A DNA stretch of 64,000 nt from Paenibacillus silagei (GTDB lineage Bacteria; Bacillota; Bacilli; Paenibacillales; Paenibacillaceae): positions 62,001 through 126,000 of the forward strand of contig NZ_JAGGLV010000010.1 of assembly GCF_017874735.1 (NCBI RefSeq). Reading direction: 5' to 3'. Positions 1-7,680 of the stretch are shown piece after piece. The translations under genes were made by a program, and so were the position numbers. Position 1 is the stretch's first letter. The number at the start of each line of letters is the position of its first letter. Under the pieces are notes generated by a model, which was not told where the DNA came from, did no database searches, and was given only the letters and a program-made list of their open reading frames with translations.

Positions 1-2
1 AT

Positions 3-488
3 TTCGCCGGGCTTGCTTATCACATGGTCCGTATGCTGGAGATTGGGGATTTCCTGTGTAAGCAGCGTCCGTTCCTGAATCCTGATCTGATGAGAGCGGG
101 CATTATCCTCCATGATATCGCCAAGCCGGAAGAGATGATCTCGCAGTACGGCATTGTGTCGGATTACAGTGTGCACGGAAAGCTGATTGGACATATCTCG
201 ATGGCTTCAAGCTGGATTACAGAAGCGGCCATCCGCACCGGCATTGATCTGGAATCCGAGAAGGTCATGGCGCTTCAGCATCTGGTCTTATCTCATCATA
301 ATTTGGGCGAGTGGGGAAGCCCGGTCCAGCCCCAGACGGCTGAAGCAGTTGCCCTGCATCATATCGATGCGATGGATGCGAAGCTGCAGATGGTGGAGGA
401 CGCTCTTGATACCACTCCGGAGACGGAGGAATGGACGCCGTTCATCAGAGGACTGGAGAATAAGGCCGTCTACCGGCTGAAGATATAA
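3..488 (+). CDS. yhaM: 3'-5' exoribonuclease YhaM-like, C-terminal part (partial at window edge)
   Basis: This is the 3' end of a gene that begins before the window. The frame is open from base 3, and the residues before the first ATG (FAGLAYHM) continue the protein, so that ATG at 24 is not the start. The visible part is an HD-type metal-dependent phosphohydrolase domain. It shows the His of the AYHM segment, the HD doublet of LHDIAKPEE and a later SHHN/HH segment, as in YhaM-family exoribonucleases, which join an N-terminal OB-fold to a C-terminal HD domain and trim RNA 3' ends in the cytoplasm. The OB-fold would lie upstream and cannot be checked. A strong terminator hairpin follows the stop codon. 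The family call rests on the HD spacing and the ending near residue 314 typical of YhaM; another HD-domain hydrolase remains possible. Confidence 0.72.
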   Translation, partial: FAGLAYHMVRMLEIGDFLCKQRPFLNPDLMRAGIILHDIAKPEEMISQYGIVSDYSVHGKLIGHISMASSWITEAAIRTGIDLESEKVMALQHLVLSHHNLGEWGSPVQPQTAEAVALHHIDAMDAKLQMVEDALDTTPETEEWTPFIRGLENKAVYRLKI

Positions 489-513
489 CGATCGAGACAC
501 TGGTATCGCTGAA

Positions 514-565
514 AATAAAGCAATCCCCCCATCCCGTAGTTGCGGTTTGGGGGGATTGCTTTATT
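514..565. terminator. Bidirectional rho-independent terminator
   Basis: A near-perfect 17-bp inverted repeat (left arm AATAAAGCAATCCCCCC, right arm at 549-565) surrounds an 18-nt loop. It lies between the convergent ends of the YhaM-like gene and the exonuclease-TerD gene. A/T runs flank both arms, so it can serve both. Confidence 0.85.
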
Positions 566-573
566 TGGGATCT

Positions 574-1944
574 TCAGTCCGCCGCTGCGGCGGACTCCGC
601 CTGTGCCTTCGTGACGCTGTCAGCTTCCAGGCCGTAGTGGCTGCACAGGGCCGGAAGGCCGCCCGGCAGCAACTCTCCGATAGCAGCGAATCTCCATTTA
701 TCCTTATAACGGTAGAACTCACCGATAACAACGGACATGCCTGGCATAACATTCCGGCTTAAGGGGAATACGGCCAGTCTGACTCCCGTCCGGGAATCAA
801 TCAGTGATACGGAAGCGTTCCAGATCGGGCCCGGATTCCGGTCACCGCTGAACTCCGCAACCGTGAAGGCCAGCGCAATCCGCGTGATGGCTGCAGGCAG
901 GCTGGTCAGCTGAAGATACAGATGCCCCATGTGCGCAGCGGGCTTAGAGCAGAAGACGGAGCCGCTAGGGTCTTCCATATTCCCAGAGAAGATAAGCTCC
1001 CGCTCTTGCTCACAGCGTCCGCTCTCCCGGAGCAGGAAGGCAGCGGTCTCCGGCTGGCTGACTTCCAGGTGCGAAGCCGGAGCGTCCCACTCCACAGCGG
1101 CAAGGAGTCTGGAGGCGCTAAGCTTGTCGCCGATATCGACTCGCTGGCCGCGAACCAGCTCAGGGACCAGCAGAGCTGCAGGAGTAGGCTCCTTGACTGT
1201 AGCCGGGTGAGTCACAGAAGCTGTGACATCCTGAGCAGCTACAACGGGAGCCTCGCTATCCAGCAGGCCGGATGCTGCGGGCATCGGTGTTGTGTTGGCC
1301 TCCTTGCTGGTTGTCTTGGCAGCAGCCTTCTTCCCGGCGGCCGGCTTCTTCGCGGCCTTCTTGGGCGCTGCCTTGAACGGCGTATACCCGCCGTCATACA
1401 TCGTCCCGGCCTTGTAGCCCTGGCTGCCGGCTAACAGCAGCGGATCGAACTGCTGCCACTGCTCCATCAATTTCAGGAGAATCAGTGCAGAAGCTCTGGC
1501 ATCCTCCAGGGCATCATGGTGCTTCAGCCGGATGCCGAAATGCGCCGAGATGACATTCAGCTTATGGGAGGGGAGGTCCTGGAGCATTTTTTTGCCGAGC
1601 AGGTAGGTACATAAATATTGAAAGCCGGGATAGCCAAGAGAGTAGTCGTCCAGGCAGTAACGCAGCACACTCATATCGAAGGCGGCATTATGCGCGATCA
1701 CAATCTCCCCCTGCAGCAGCGGTTCCACCGTGGGCCACAGCTCAGCGAAAGTAGGCTGGCCTCTAACCATAGAGGGTGTAATTCCATGAATGGCAATATT
1801 CATCCCGTCGAACGGTTGCTGCGGGTCAATCAGCCAGTTGTGCTCTGCTGTAACGATACCATCACGGACCTGAACAAGCCCCAGGGCACAGGCGCTGGAG
1901 CGGCCGGAATTGGCAGTCTCAAAATCTATCGCAGTGAAATTCAT
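574..1944 (-). CDS. DEDDh 3'-5' exonuclease fused to a TerD-like domain
   Basis: The 456-aa protein has two domains. Residues 1-165 form a DnaQ/RNase T-type exonuclease with the full DEDDh set visible: D7 and E9 (AIDFET), D90 (HNAAFD), and H143 with D148 (HDALED). Residues from about 190 to 215 are a Lys/Ala-rich linker with repeated KKAA blocks, then a low-complexity stretch. From about 265 to the end is a TerD-like domain, recognised by RGQRVDIGDKL near its start, RCEQERELIFSG, and the closing GEFYRYKDKWRFAAIG. TerD domains are calcium-binding stress-response modules of the tellurite/chemical-stress systems. The exonuclease probably acts on DNA or RNA ends, with the TerD part directing or regulating it; that role is inferred. 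The gene is divergent from a second TerD-domain gene (TerD-vWA), 153 nt away, which suggests a shared stress function. Confidence 0.85.
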   Translation of the reverse strand: MNFTAIDFETANSGRSSACALGLVQVRDGIVTAEHNWLIDPQQPFDGMNIAIHGITPSMVRGQPTFAELWPTVEPLLQGEIVIAHNAAFDMSVLRYCLDDYSLGYPGFQYLCTYLLGKKMLQDLPSHKLNVISAHFGIRLKHHDALEDARASALILLKLMEQWQQFDPLLLAGSQGYKAGTMYDGGYTPFKAAPKKAAKKPAAGKKAAAKTTSKEANTTPMPAASGLLDSEAPVVAAQDVTASVTHPATVKEPTPAALLVPELVRGQRVDIGDKLSASRLLAAVEWDAPASHLEVSQPETAAFLLRESGRCEQERELIFSGNMEDPSGSVFCSKPAAHMGHLYLQLTSLPAAITRIALAFTVAEFSGDRNPGPIWNASVSLIDSRTGVRLAVFPLSRNVMPGMSVVIGEFYRYKDKWRFAAIGELLPGGLPALCSHYGLEADSVTKAQAESAAAAD

Positions 1945-2097
1945 CAGGTAAAGCCCCTATCTATCATCTATTACCTTTCATATTAAAGGAGCAAAGCTGG
2001 AAATACAATCTGTTCAGGTTGTGCAAGGCTGCCTCAATGGGGTATACCTTATCTATGAACTTCTGGAATAGACTGCTATGAAGAGGAGATGAAAGAC

Positions 2098-3462
2098 TTG
2101 CAGCTGTCAAAAGGTCAAAAGGTCGATATCACCAAAGGAAGAGAAGCTCAAGAGATATCCATCCAGCTCCGCTGGAACACGCAGCATAGCGGAGTGGGCG
2201 TCGATGCGGCAGCCTTTCTATTGTCAGATCAGAACCGGTGTGAACGGGATGAGGATTTTATATTTTACGGGAATCCGGTGTCGAGGGAGGGGGGAGTAGC
2301 TCATTCTGCGGAGGGGGAGAACGGGGCGGACCTGTCCATTTCGTTATCGAGAATACCTCAGCATTATGCCCGCATTGCGGTAACCTTGACGATCTATGAG
2401 GGAGAGCAGCGCAACCAGCGGATGAAGGATCTGTCCGGCTTACAGCTAACGCTGGCAGACCGCAGGACTGGGCAAGAGCTGTACCGCTTCGAGTATGGGG
2501 CGGATCTGTCAGAGGAGACAGCTGTCGTAGCCGGGGAGCTGTACCGCCATCAGGGAGAGTGGAAGTTCAGTGCAATTGGCAGCGGGTATAATGGAGGACT
2601 TGCAGCCTTGTGCCGAAGCTACGGGCTTGAGGTGGAACAGGAGTCCGGGAACGAAGCCGCAGCGGCGGCTGAGGTATTGGAGCGAGCACCTGAAGTGGTG
2701 GAGCAAACATCTGAGCTAATGGAGCAGACACCTGAGGTGGTGAATAAGACCCCGGAGGTAATCCGTCAGCCCGAGGCGGAGACTCCGGTGAATGTGTTGT
2801 CTTCGATTAATCTGCGCAAAAAGATCGTGGAGCTCACCCTGGTCAAAAAACAGCTCACCGGTGTAACCGCAAGAGTGGGTATCGTGCTGGACATCACCGG
2901 CTCCATGCGCAGCCTCTATGCCAGAGGGGTGGTGCAGGAGGTGGTAGAACGTATCCTTGCGGTTGCCAGCAAGTTCGATGATAACGGCTCCCTGGATGTG
3001 TGGGTCTATGATACGGAATTCAGCAGACTTCCGCCGGTGACCGAGCAGGAGCTTGGCAGCTATGTCTTCACTCATATTATGAACAACGATTCAATTCATA
3101 AGTTCGGGCGCAATAACGAACCGCCGGTAATGCAGGATGTCATCGGAAAATACACCAAGGAGGAGCCTGACACGACGCCAGTGTTCATTATCTTCATCAA
3201 TGACGGTGGCGTAGTGAAGCCGACCCGCAAGGTGATTATGGCCGCATCCGCCCTTCCGATCTTCTGGCAGTTTGTCGGCATCGGCGACTCCGACTTCGAG
3301 GTGCTGAAGCAGCTCGACACGATGAGCGGCAGACTGGTGGATAACGCCAGCTTCATCCATCTGGACCGGATTGAAGACGTATCCGATGAGGAGCTGTATG
3401 ACCAGCTGTTGAATGAATTCCCGCAGTGGCTGAGGGCCGCGAAGGCGAAGAGTATTCTGTAG
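2098..3462 (+). CDS. TerD-like domain plus C-terminal vWA (TerF-like) domain protein
   Basis: A TerD domain (about residues 1-175, starting LQLSKGQKVDI) is followed by an acidic linker built of short degenerate EVVEQTPE-like repeats (about 185-235) and a vWA domain (about 255-454). The vWA carries a MIDAS-like DITGSM motif and a later FINDGG segment, as in TerF-type proteins. Such proteins bind divalent metal and act in cytoplasmic stress complexes; no enzymatic activity is expected. Start choice: the GAGGAG ribosome site at 2083-2088 abuts the ATG at 2089 with no spacer but sits 9 nt before the TTG at 2098. The TTG also gives the usual TerD N-terminus, so it is preferred, and the ATG at 2089 would add three residues. 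The gene is divergent from the exonuclease-TerD gene, whose TerD end is clearly paralogous (GELYRHQGEWKFSAIG against GEFYRYKDKWRFAAIG). Confidence 0.85.
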   Translation: MQLSKGQKVDITKGREAQEISIQLRWNTQHSGVGVDAAAFLLSDQNRCERDEDFIFYGNPVSREGGVAHSAEGENGADLSISLSRIPQHYARIAVTLTIYEGEQRNQRMKDLSGLQLTLADRRTGQELYRFEYGADLSEETAVVAGELYRHQGEWKFSAIGSGYNGGLAALCRSYGLEVEQESGNEAAAAAEVLERAPEVVEQTSELMEQTPEVVNKTPEVIRQPEAETPVNVLSSINLRKKIVELTLVKKQLTGVTARVGIVLDITGSMRSLYARGVVQEVVERILAVASKFDDNGSLDVWVYDTEFSRLPPVTEQELGSYVFTHIMNNDSIHKFGRNNEPPVMQDVIGKYTKEEPDTTPVFIIFINDGGVVKPTRKVIMAASALPIFWQFVGIGDSDFEVLKQLDTMSGRLVDNASFIHLDRIEDVSDEELYDQLLNEFPQWLRAAKAKSIL

Positions 3463-3651
3463 CAGCATTCGCAGGGAAGCACAAAGTCTCGGCTCAGTAG
3501 CAGTATTCGCAGGGAACCGTACTGTCCCTGCTCTATAGTAGCATTCGCAGAAAAACGTGCTGTCTCCGCTCTATAGTAGCATTCGCAGGGAACTGTACTG
3601 TCCCTGCTCTATAGTAGCATTCGCAGGGAACCGTACTGTCTCCGCTCTTAA
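3459..3651. repeat. Five tandem ~38-bp repeats starting in the TerD-vWA stop codon
   Basis: Five contiguous units lie at 3459-3496, 3497-3537, 3538-3575, 3576-3613 and 3614-3651. Most begin GTAGCATTCGCAGGGAA and end CTGCTCTATA. The first two units carry a 3-nt CAG insertion near their start. The first unit overlaps the TAG stop of the preceding gene. In units 2 and 4 the segments CAGGGA and TCCCTG can pair as a short hairpin; units 3 and 5 have lost the match. There are no spacers, so this is not a CRISPR array. Confidence 0.85.
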
Positions 3652-3663
3652 GCGGCCTTCACA

Positions 3664-3925
3664 TTGAGCTGTGTCTGCCTCCTTACTGTGGACGGATTGC
3701 ACAGTAATGCCAGGAATGTTGTACTAGTTGCAACTTGGGTTCCTAGATACCTGTGTGTTAGGGGGGATTGTTGCACGAAATGCAGGAATTGTGCCGCCAA
3801 ACCGTCCGTAGGTGGAGAAATCCTGCTTTTTATGCAACAATGTTGGACTTTGGCCGGAATGAGGAGGGGAATGTTGTACTTTGGGCAGGATTGTGCAAAA
3901 TTTCCCGGCCAGGCGGAGCTTTAGG
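3664..3925. repeat. Gene-free stretch with degenerate TTGTAC/TGCAA-type repeats
   Basis: No convincing gene is present. Several variants of a short motif recur, for example AATGTTGTACTAGTTGCAA, GATTGTTGCACGAAATGCAG, ATGCAACAATGTTGGAC and AATGTTGTACTTTGGGCAG. They look like degenerate short interspersed repeats. A related but not identical motif is found in the 12.5-12.9 kb gap. Function unknown. Confidence 0.4.
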
Positions 3926-3927
3926 GC

Positions 3928-4139
3928 GTCACGCCGGAACGGTCCCCACCGCCCCGTCGGAACAGCCCCCATCGCCCGCAGTAACGGACCTCACGGCCCG
4001 CGGAAGGTGCTGAACGCCCGCCGTAACGGACCTCATAGCCCCGCCGCCCAACCGCCCCGCAGTAACGGACCTCACGGCCCACGGAAGGTGTTGAACGCCC
4101 GCCGGGAACGGACCTCATGGCCCCGCCGAAACGGAGCCC
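3928..4139. repeat. GC-rich ~41-bp repeat block (core GTAACGGACCTCA)
   Basis: The core GTAACGGACCTCA (last copy GGAACGGACCTCA) occurs at 3981, 4023, 4062 and 4105, giving periods of 42, 39 and 43 bp. The units alternate in sequence, so the block is better read as two copies of an ~82-bp higher-order unit, one ending CCGCCGCCCAAC and the other GAGCCCAAC. Two weaker partial copies (GGAACGGTCC, GGAACAGCCC) precede them. The block lies directly upstream of a terminator hairpin and has no credible coding frame. Confidence 0.75.
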
Positions 4140-4171
4140 AACCTCCCCGCTCAGGCTGTGGAGGTTTTTTT
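4140..4171 (+). terminator. Rho-independent terminator overlapping the 3' end of the GNAT gene
   Basis: AACCTCC (4140-4146) pairs with GGAGGTT (4160-4166), followed by a T-run on the plus strand. The orientation suits plus-strand transcripts arriving through the repeat region from the TerD-vWA gene. The hairpin contains the stop codon of the minus-strand GNAT gene. Confidence 0.65.
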
Positions 4172-4705
4172 GCTCTGCAGACCGGGCGGGGCTTGCAGCT
4201 CCAGGCGGTAGCCTTTGACCAGAGTATCCCCGTTCTTCAGATCCGTCTCATAAGCCCGCTTGAAGCCCAGACTCTCATAGAGCCTGATCGCCGAGGCCAT
4301 CATATCCGAAGTATGCAGATTCAGACTGGCTGCCCCCAGTGCAATGGACCTTCCTGCAGCTTCCCGAATCAGAAGTCTGGCCACCCCGCGTCCCCGGACT
4401 GCCGGAGATACAGCCAGCAGACGGATGATCGGCGTATGGATGCCCAGCTCCGGCCTGCCATAAGCAGCCTCTGAGGAGGTGAACAGCAGCACGCTCCCTA
4501 CAATTTGTCCGTCCAGCTCCGCTACAATCCGGGAGACGGGTGCATCGCCATGAACCGAGCCGAGAATGGAATCCCGGTACTCCGCCCAGAACGGCCCGGG
4601 CAGCACGGCTGCATATTCGCTGTAAGCTTCAAGCAAGACCCTGGCAATGGCTTCACGATCGGAAGCTGCGGCTTCACGGATTACAATTTCTGCTGAGTGA
4701 TTCAT
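4151..4705 (-). CDS. GNAT-family N-acetyltransferase
   Basis: This 184-aa single-domain protein has the GNAT fold signatures: an N-terminal IREAAASDREAI strand-helix, the acetyl-CoA pyrophosphate-binding loop in VSPAVRGRGVARLLI (about residues 110-125), and the late LYESLGFKRAYE segment. It should transfer an acetyl group from acetyl-CoA to an amine; the substrate cannot be read from sequence. The context is suggestive. It is divergent from the LysR regulator of a sulfur-compound operon, as the acetyltransferase gene ytmI (snaA) is divergent from the LysR gene ytlI in B. subtilis. S-alkylcysteine N-acetylation, matched by the M20 deacylase in the operon, is therefore a reasonable hypothesis. 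The 3' end overlaps a plus-strand terminator hairpin. Confidence 0.85.
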   Translation of the reverse strand: MNHSAEIVIREAAASDREAIARVLLEAYSEYAAVLPGPFWAEYRDSILGSVHGDAPVSRIVAELDGQIVGSVLLFTSSEAAYGRPELGIHTPIIRLLAVSPAVRGRGVARLLIREAAGRSIALGAASLNLHTSDMMASAIRLYESLGFKRAYETDLKNGDTLVKGYRLELQAPPGLQSKKTSTA

Positions 4706-4862
4706 CTGGTGCCTCCTGTCCGGTAATGGTGTTTTGTTATTATAATCTATAAATCCGATGAGTATAAGAGGTATTTAATGATTTTGATTAATGGATAGAA
4801 AAGTTCTATCTGTAATTGTGATCAATGTAATGGTTATGGCCGTATGTTACACAATAAGTCTG

Positions 4863-4891
4863 TTGACAAAAAAAGGGCCGGTGACTAAGAT
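4863..4891 (+). promoter_or_regulatory. SigA-type promoter of the LysR gene
   Basis: A consensus TTGACA (4863-4868) is followed after exactly 17 nt by TAAGAT (4886-4891). Transcription would begin near 4898, about 80 nt before the LysR start codon. Confidence 0.75.
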
Positions 4892-4899
4892 ATAAACAA

Positions 4900-4911
4900 A
4901 TTCTATAGGAA
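4900..4911 (+). promoter_or_regulatory. Possible CymR-like operator at the LysR transcription start
   Basis: ATTCTATAGGAA fits the conserved right half (ATWNNATAGGAA) of the cysteine-metabolism repressor CymR motif as known from B. subtilis. The left half of that motif matches poorly. It lies just downstream of the -10 box, where a repressor would block initiation. CymR represses ytlI, the equivalent LysR gene, in B. subtilis. Inference from motif and context only. Confidence 0.4.
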
Positions 4912-4980
4912 AGTGCGGATCTAATTCATTGTTAAACGATTGGAATAGTAAAAATTATAAAATGCGGAGGGGGACTACGC

Positions 4981-5868
4981 TTGAACATCGAGAATATTGA
5001 AGCTTTTGTCTACATCAACCACTACGGCAGCTTCAACAAAGCGGCAGATGTGCTCTATATCTCGCAGCCGACAGTGACTGCCCGTATCCAGTCGCTGGAA
5101 CGGGAGCTGGACTGCAAAGTATTCGACCGGCTGGGAAAGCAGATTAACCTGACGGATAAAGGCCGCCAGTTCCTCCCCTATGCGCAGCAAATTCTGCAGG
5201 TCTATCAGAACGGCAGGCATCAGATTCAATCCAAAGGCCAAATCCCCGGCGAGCTGAGAATCGGCAGCACAGTATCGGTCTCCAATTATCTGATGCCCCG
5301 TCTGCTGCTGCATTTGAAGCAGCGGTATCCCCACATCCGTATGAAGCTGACGACTGCTCCTACGGAAGTATTAATTGAGAAGCTGAAGGCGAAGGAGATC
5401 GATCTCGCTTTTATCCGCAAGGTAGTGAATCCGGCCATCCAGTCGTTCCCCTTCTGTGAAGACCCGATCTCGCTGTATGTGTATGCCGGTCATCCGCTGG
5501 CCCGCAAGGGCCGCGCTTCGATCCGGGAGATCTCTGAGCAGACCCTCGTATTCTTCGAATGCGGCTCGCTGGACTGGATGCGTCTGCACCGGGTATTCGA
5601 GAGCATGGAGCGTCCGCCGGGCATTGTCTATCAGGTGGATAACCTGGAGACCGCCAAGAAGCTGGTGCTGAAGCAAGCGGGAATCTGCTTCCTTCCAGCC
5701 CTGAGTGTGCAGGAGGAGGTAGAGGCGGGAACGCTGGTAAGGGTGGATATCACGGAGACCGAAGGCATCTCCCTGCGGACCCACCTGATCTCGCTGAACG
5801 GGGAGAACGCGGAGTTCCTGGACACCCTGCTGGAGCTGGGGACGGGGACGTTGAGCAAGCTGAATTGA
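4981..5868 (+). CDS. LysR-family transcriptional regulator (YtlI-like)
   Basis: The 295-aa length and layout are those of LysR regulators: an N-terminal winged helix-turn-helix (residues 1-60, with GSFNKAADVLYISQPTVTARI as the HTH), a linker helix, and a periplasmic-binding-protein-like effector domain from about 90. The start is TTG at 4981 behind GCGGAGGGGG. It stands 122 nt upstream of the cystine/S-compound ABC transporter operon on the same strand and probably activates it. YtlI of B. subtilis activates the equivalent ytm/ytn operon, although there the regulator gene is divergent. Effectors of such regulators are commonly pathway intermediates such as O-acetylserine; not determinable here. 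Promoter and a possible CymR site precede the gene. Confidence 0.85.
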   Translation: MNIENIEAFVYINHYGSFNKAADVLYISQPTVTARIQSLERELDCKVFDRLGKQINLTDKGRQFLPYAQQILQVYQNGRHQIQSKGQIPGELRIGSTVSVSNYLMPRLLLHLKQRYPHIRMKLTTAPTEVLIEKLKAKEIDLAFIRKVVNPAIQSFPFCEDPISLYVYAGHPLARKGRASIREISEQTLVFFECGSLDWMRLHRVFESMERPPGIVYQVDNLETAKKLVLKQAGICFLPALSVQEEVEAGTLVRVDITETEGISLRTHLISLNGENAEFLDTLLELGTGTLSKLN

Positions 5869-5990
5869 CTTCTTGAATAACCATATTAAGAAACTCTATT
5901 AGCGCATGGCAGCATGCAGTGATAAAGTTAATTGCATATAATCACCACTAAACAGATAGGGATTATCTAAATTGAAAAGGGGTTTGAGAG

Positions 5991-6863
5991 ATGAACAAGA
6001 CGATTTTGTTCGCATCCACACTTGTACTAACACTGCTGATCGCTGGCTGCGGCAATAATAACAGCGCTAATAGCGGCAAGGTAGCGGAGGCAGCATCTCC
6101 GAATAGTTCGGAGTCCACGGCTGCTGCCGCCGATCCGGCTAAGGTGACCAAGATCGTGGTCGGCACCGGGACAGCTTTTCCCAATGTCTGCTTCATCGAT
6201 GAGAACGGGAAGCTTACCGGGTTCGATGTAGAGCTGCTGAAGGAGATTGACAAGCGCCTGCCGGAGTATGAGTTTGAATTCCAGACGATGGATTTCAGCA
6301 ATCTGCTGCTTAGCCTTGAGACGAAGAAGATAGACCTGGTGGCCCATGTCATGGAGAAGAACCCGGAGCGGGAGCAAAAGTACGCTTTTAACAAGGAAGC
6401 TTATGCCCACTGGAGAAACCGTATCGTTGTAGCCAAAGGCAATACCTCGATCCAGACACTGGACGATCTGAAGGGGAAGAAGGTACTGACCGGTGCCACC
6501 AGCGCTCAAGCGCAAATTCTTGAGAACTATAACAAGGAGCACGGTGCGGATTCGATCAAAATTGTCTATCAGAACGGTGCCGCCAACGATACGGTCAACC
6601 AGATTGATTCGGGCCGGGTGGATGCTACCCTTGCTGCGGATTTCGTATTGCCGATCATTGACCCGCAGAGCAAGCTGCAGGCGGTGGGTCCCGAGCTGTC
6701 CTCTGCTGATATTCTGTATGTGCTGCGCAAGGATGATGCCCCTTCGCAGAAGCTGTCGGAGGCCATTGACGGAGTGGTCAAGGAACTGAAGACAGACGGC
6801 ACACTTGGCAAAATAAGCACACAGTGGCTGGGGGCGGACGTTACCACCTCATCGGTTCAATAA
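5991..6863 (+). CDS. Amino-acid ABC transporter substrate-binding lipoprotein (TcyJ/TcyK-like)
   Basis: The 290-aa protein begins with a lipoprotein signal: MNKT, a hydrophobic stretch and the lipobox LIAGC with the modified Cys at residue 20. A Ser/Asn/Ala-rich tether follows, then a family-3 solute-binding fold from about residue 47 (VVGTGTAFPNVCFIDENGKLTGFDVELL). It would be anchored outside the membrane and capture a cystine-like or S-modified cysteine compound for the permeases encoded next. It is the first gene of an operon continuing to 14820. B. subtilis has two such binding proteins (TcyJ, TcyK); this operon has one. A TATAAT-like -10 (5937-5942) with a poor -35 precedes it, as expected for an activator-dependent promoter. 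Confidence 0.85.
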   Translation: MNKTILFASTLVLTLLIAGCGNNNSANSGKVAEAASPNSSESTAAAADPAKVTKIVVGTGTAFPNVCFIDENGKLTGFDVELLKEIDKRLPEYEFEFQTMDFSNLLLSLETKKIDLVAHVMEKNPEREQKYAFNKEAYAHWRNRIVVAKGNTSIQTLDDLKGKKVLTGATSAQAQILENYNKEHGADSIKIVYQNGAANDTVNQIDSGRVDATLAADFVLPIIDPQSKLQAVGPELSSADILYVLRKDDAPSQKLSEAIDGVVKELKTDGTLGKISTQWLGADVTTSSVQ

Positions 6864-6897
6864 TGCACAGGCCCGTACAGCGGAAAGGAGGTGCAGG

Positions 6898-7680
6898 ATG
6901 GGTGCACCGTTTGATCTAGGTTTTGTCTTCTCGTTCCTGCCCAAGCTGCTGACTACGCTGAGCACCACGCTGCTGATCGTAGCCTGCTCGCTGCTGGCAG
7001 GGATGGTTGTCGGATTTATCATTGCGCTTCCCCGCCTGTATAAGGTGCCGGTCCTGAAGACCTGCGCTGAGGTGTACATTTCTTTTTTTCGGGGGACGCC
7101 GATTCTGATTCAACTCTTCCTGTTCTATTACGGTCTGCCTGAGGTGCTTAAGCTGGTGAATCTGGATATGACGCGGACTCCGGTGCTGGTGTTCGTGATT
7201 CTGACCTACGGTCTGCATACCGGAGCCTTCATGTCGGAGATGATCCGCGCTTCAGTGACAGCAGTCGATAAAGGCCAGGTGGAAGCGGCTTATGCTACGG
7301 GGATGACCTCTTACCAGGCTTTTACCCGTATTGTGCTGCCGCAGGCGCTGGGAATTGCGATTCCTGTCTTTTCGAACCTGCTCATAGCGCTGCTGAAGGA
7401 TACTTCGCTGGCGTTCACGCTGGGAGTGATGGAGATGACGGGCAAGGCCCAGACCCTGGGCAGTGCGACCCAGCATTTCATTGAGACTTATATTGCGCTT
7501 GCCCTTATCTATCTTGTGATCAGTTTTACGATTGAAAAGCTGCTGCTGGTTGCGGAGAAGCGTCTGCTCAGGCATGAAGCCCAGGACAGTCCGGCCAAGA
7601 AGCGGTTCACTCTTCAGCGAAAAGCGTCCTACCGCACAATTGTCGCGGATATGGGAGCGGGCAAGGGAGGCGGTGCGTAA
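6898..7680 (+). CDS. tcyL: Amino-acid ABC transporter permease (TcyL-like)
   Basis: This 260-aa polar-amino-acid permease has about five transmembrane helices. Its first hydrophobic block is at about residues 10-40, and the family-typical SFFRGTPILIQLFLFYYGLP segment follows at about 62. The cytoplasmic coupling loop EAAYATGMTSYQAFTRIVLPQAL is characteristic of the HisMQ/GlnP family. The C-terminal tail (from about 220) is basic and longer than usual. The start at 6898 has a strong AGGAGGTG ribosome site. It would pair with the following permease as a heterodimer. The gene overlaps the next one by one base (TAATG). Confidence 0.88.
   Translation: MGAPFDLGFVFSFLPKLLTTLSTTLLIVACSLLAGMVVGFIIALPRLYKVPVLKTCAEVYISFFRGTPILIQLFLFYYGLPEVLKLVNLDMTRTPVLVFVILTYGLHTGAFMSEMIRASVTAVDKGQVEAAYATGMTSYQAFTRIVLPQALGIAIPVFSNLLIALLKDTSLAFTLGVMEMTGKAQTLGSATQHFIETYIALALIYLVISFTIEKLLLVAEKRLLRHEAQDSPAKKRFTLQRKASYRTIVADMGAGKGGGA

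Noticed and set aside
922..1434. 170-codon plus-strand frame
   Set aside because: It lies opposite the well-supported exonuclease-TerD gene and its composition is that of an antisense shadow.
3459..3651. Possible CRISPR array
   Set aside because: The repeats are directly adjacent with no unique spacers, and no cas genes are nearby.
3664..3924. 86-codon frame in the repeat region
   Set aside because: It has no recognisable family, a Cys-rich chance composition and lies over degenerate repeats without a good ribosome site.
5869..5990. S-box, T-box or other sulfur riboswitch before the transport operon
   Set aside because: The leader is only about 120 nt and shows no conserved riboswitch core or terminator/antiterminator pair; LysR activation explains control better.
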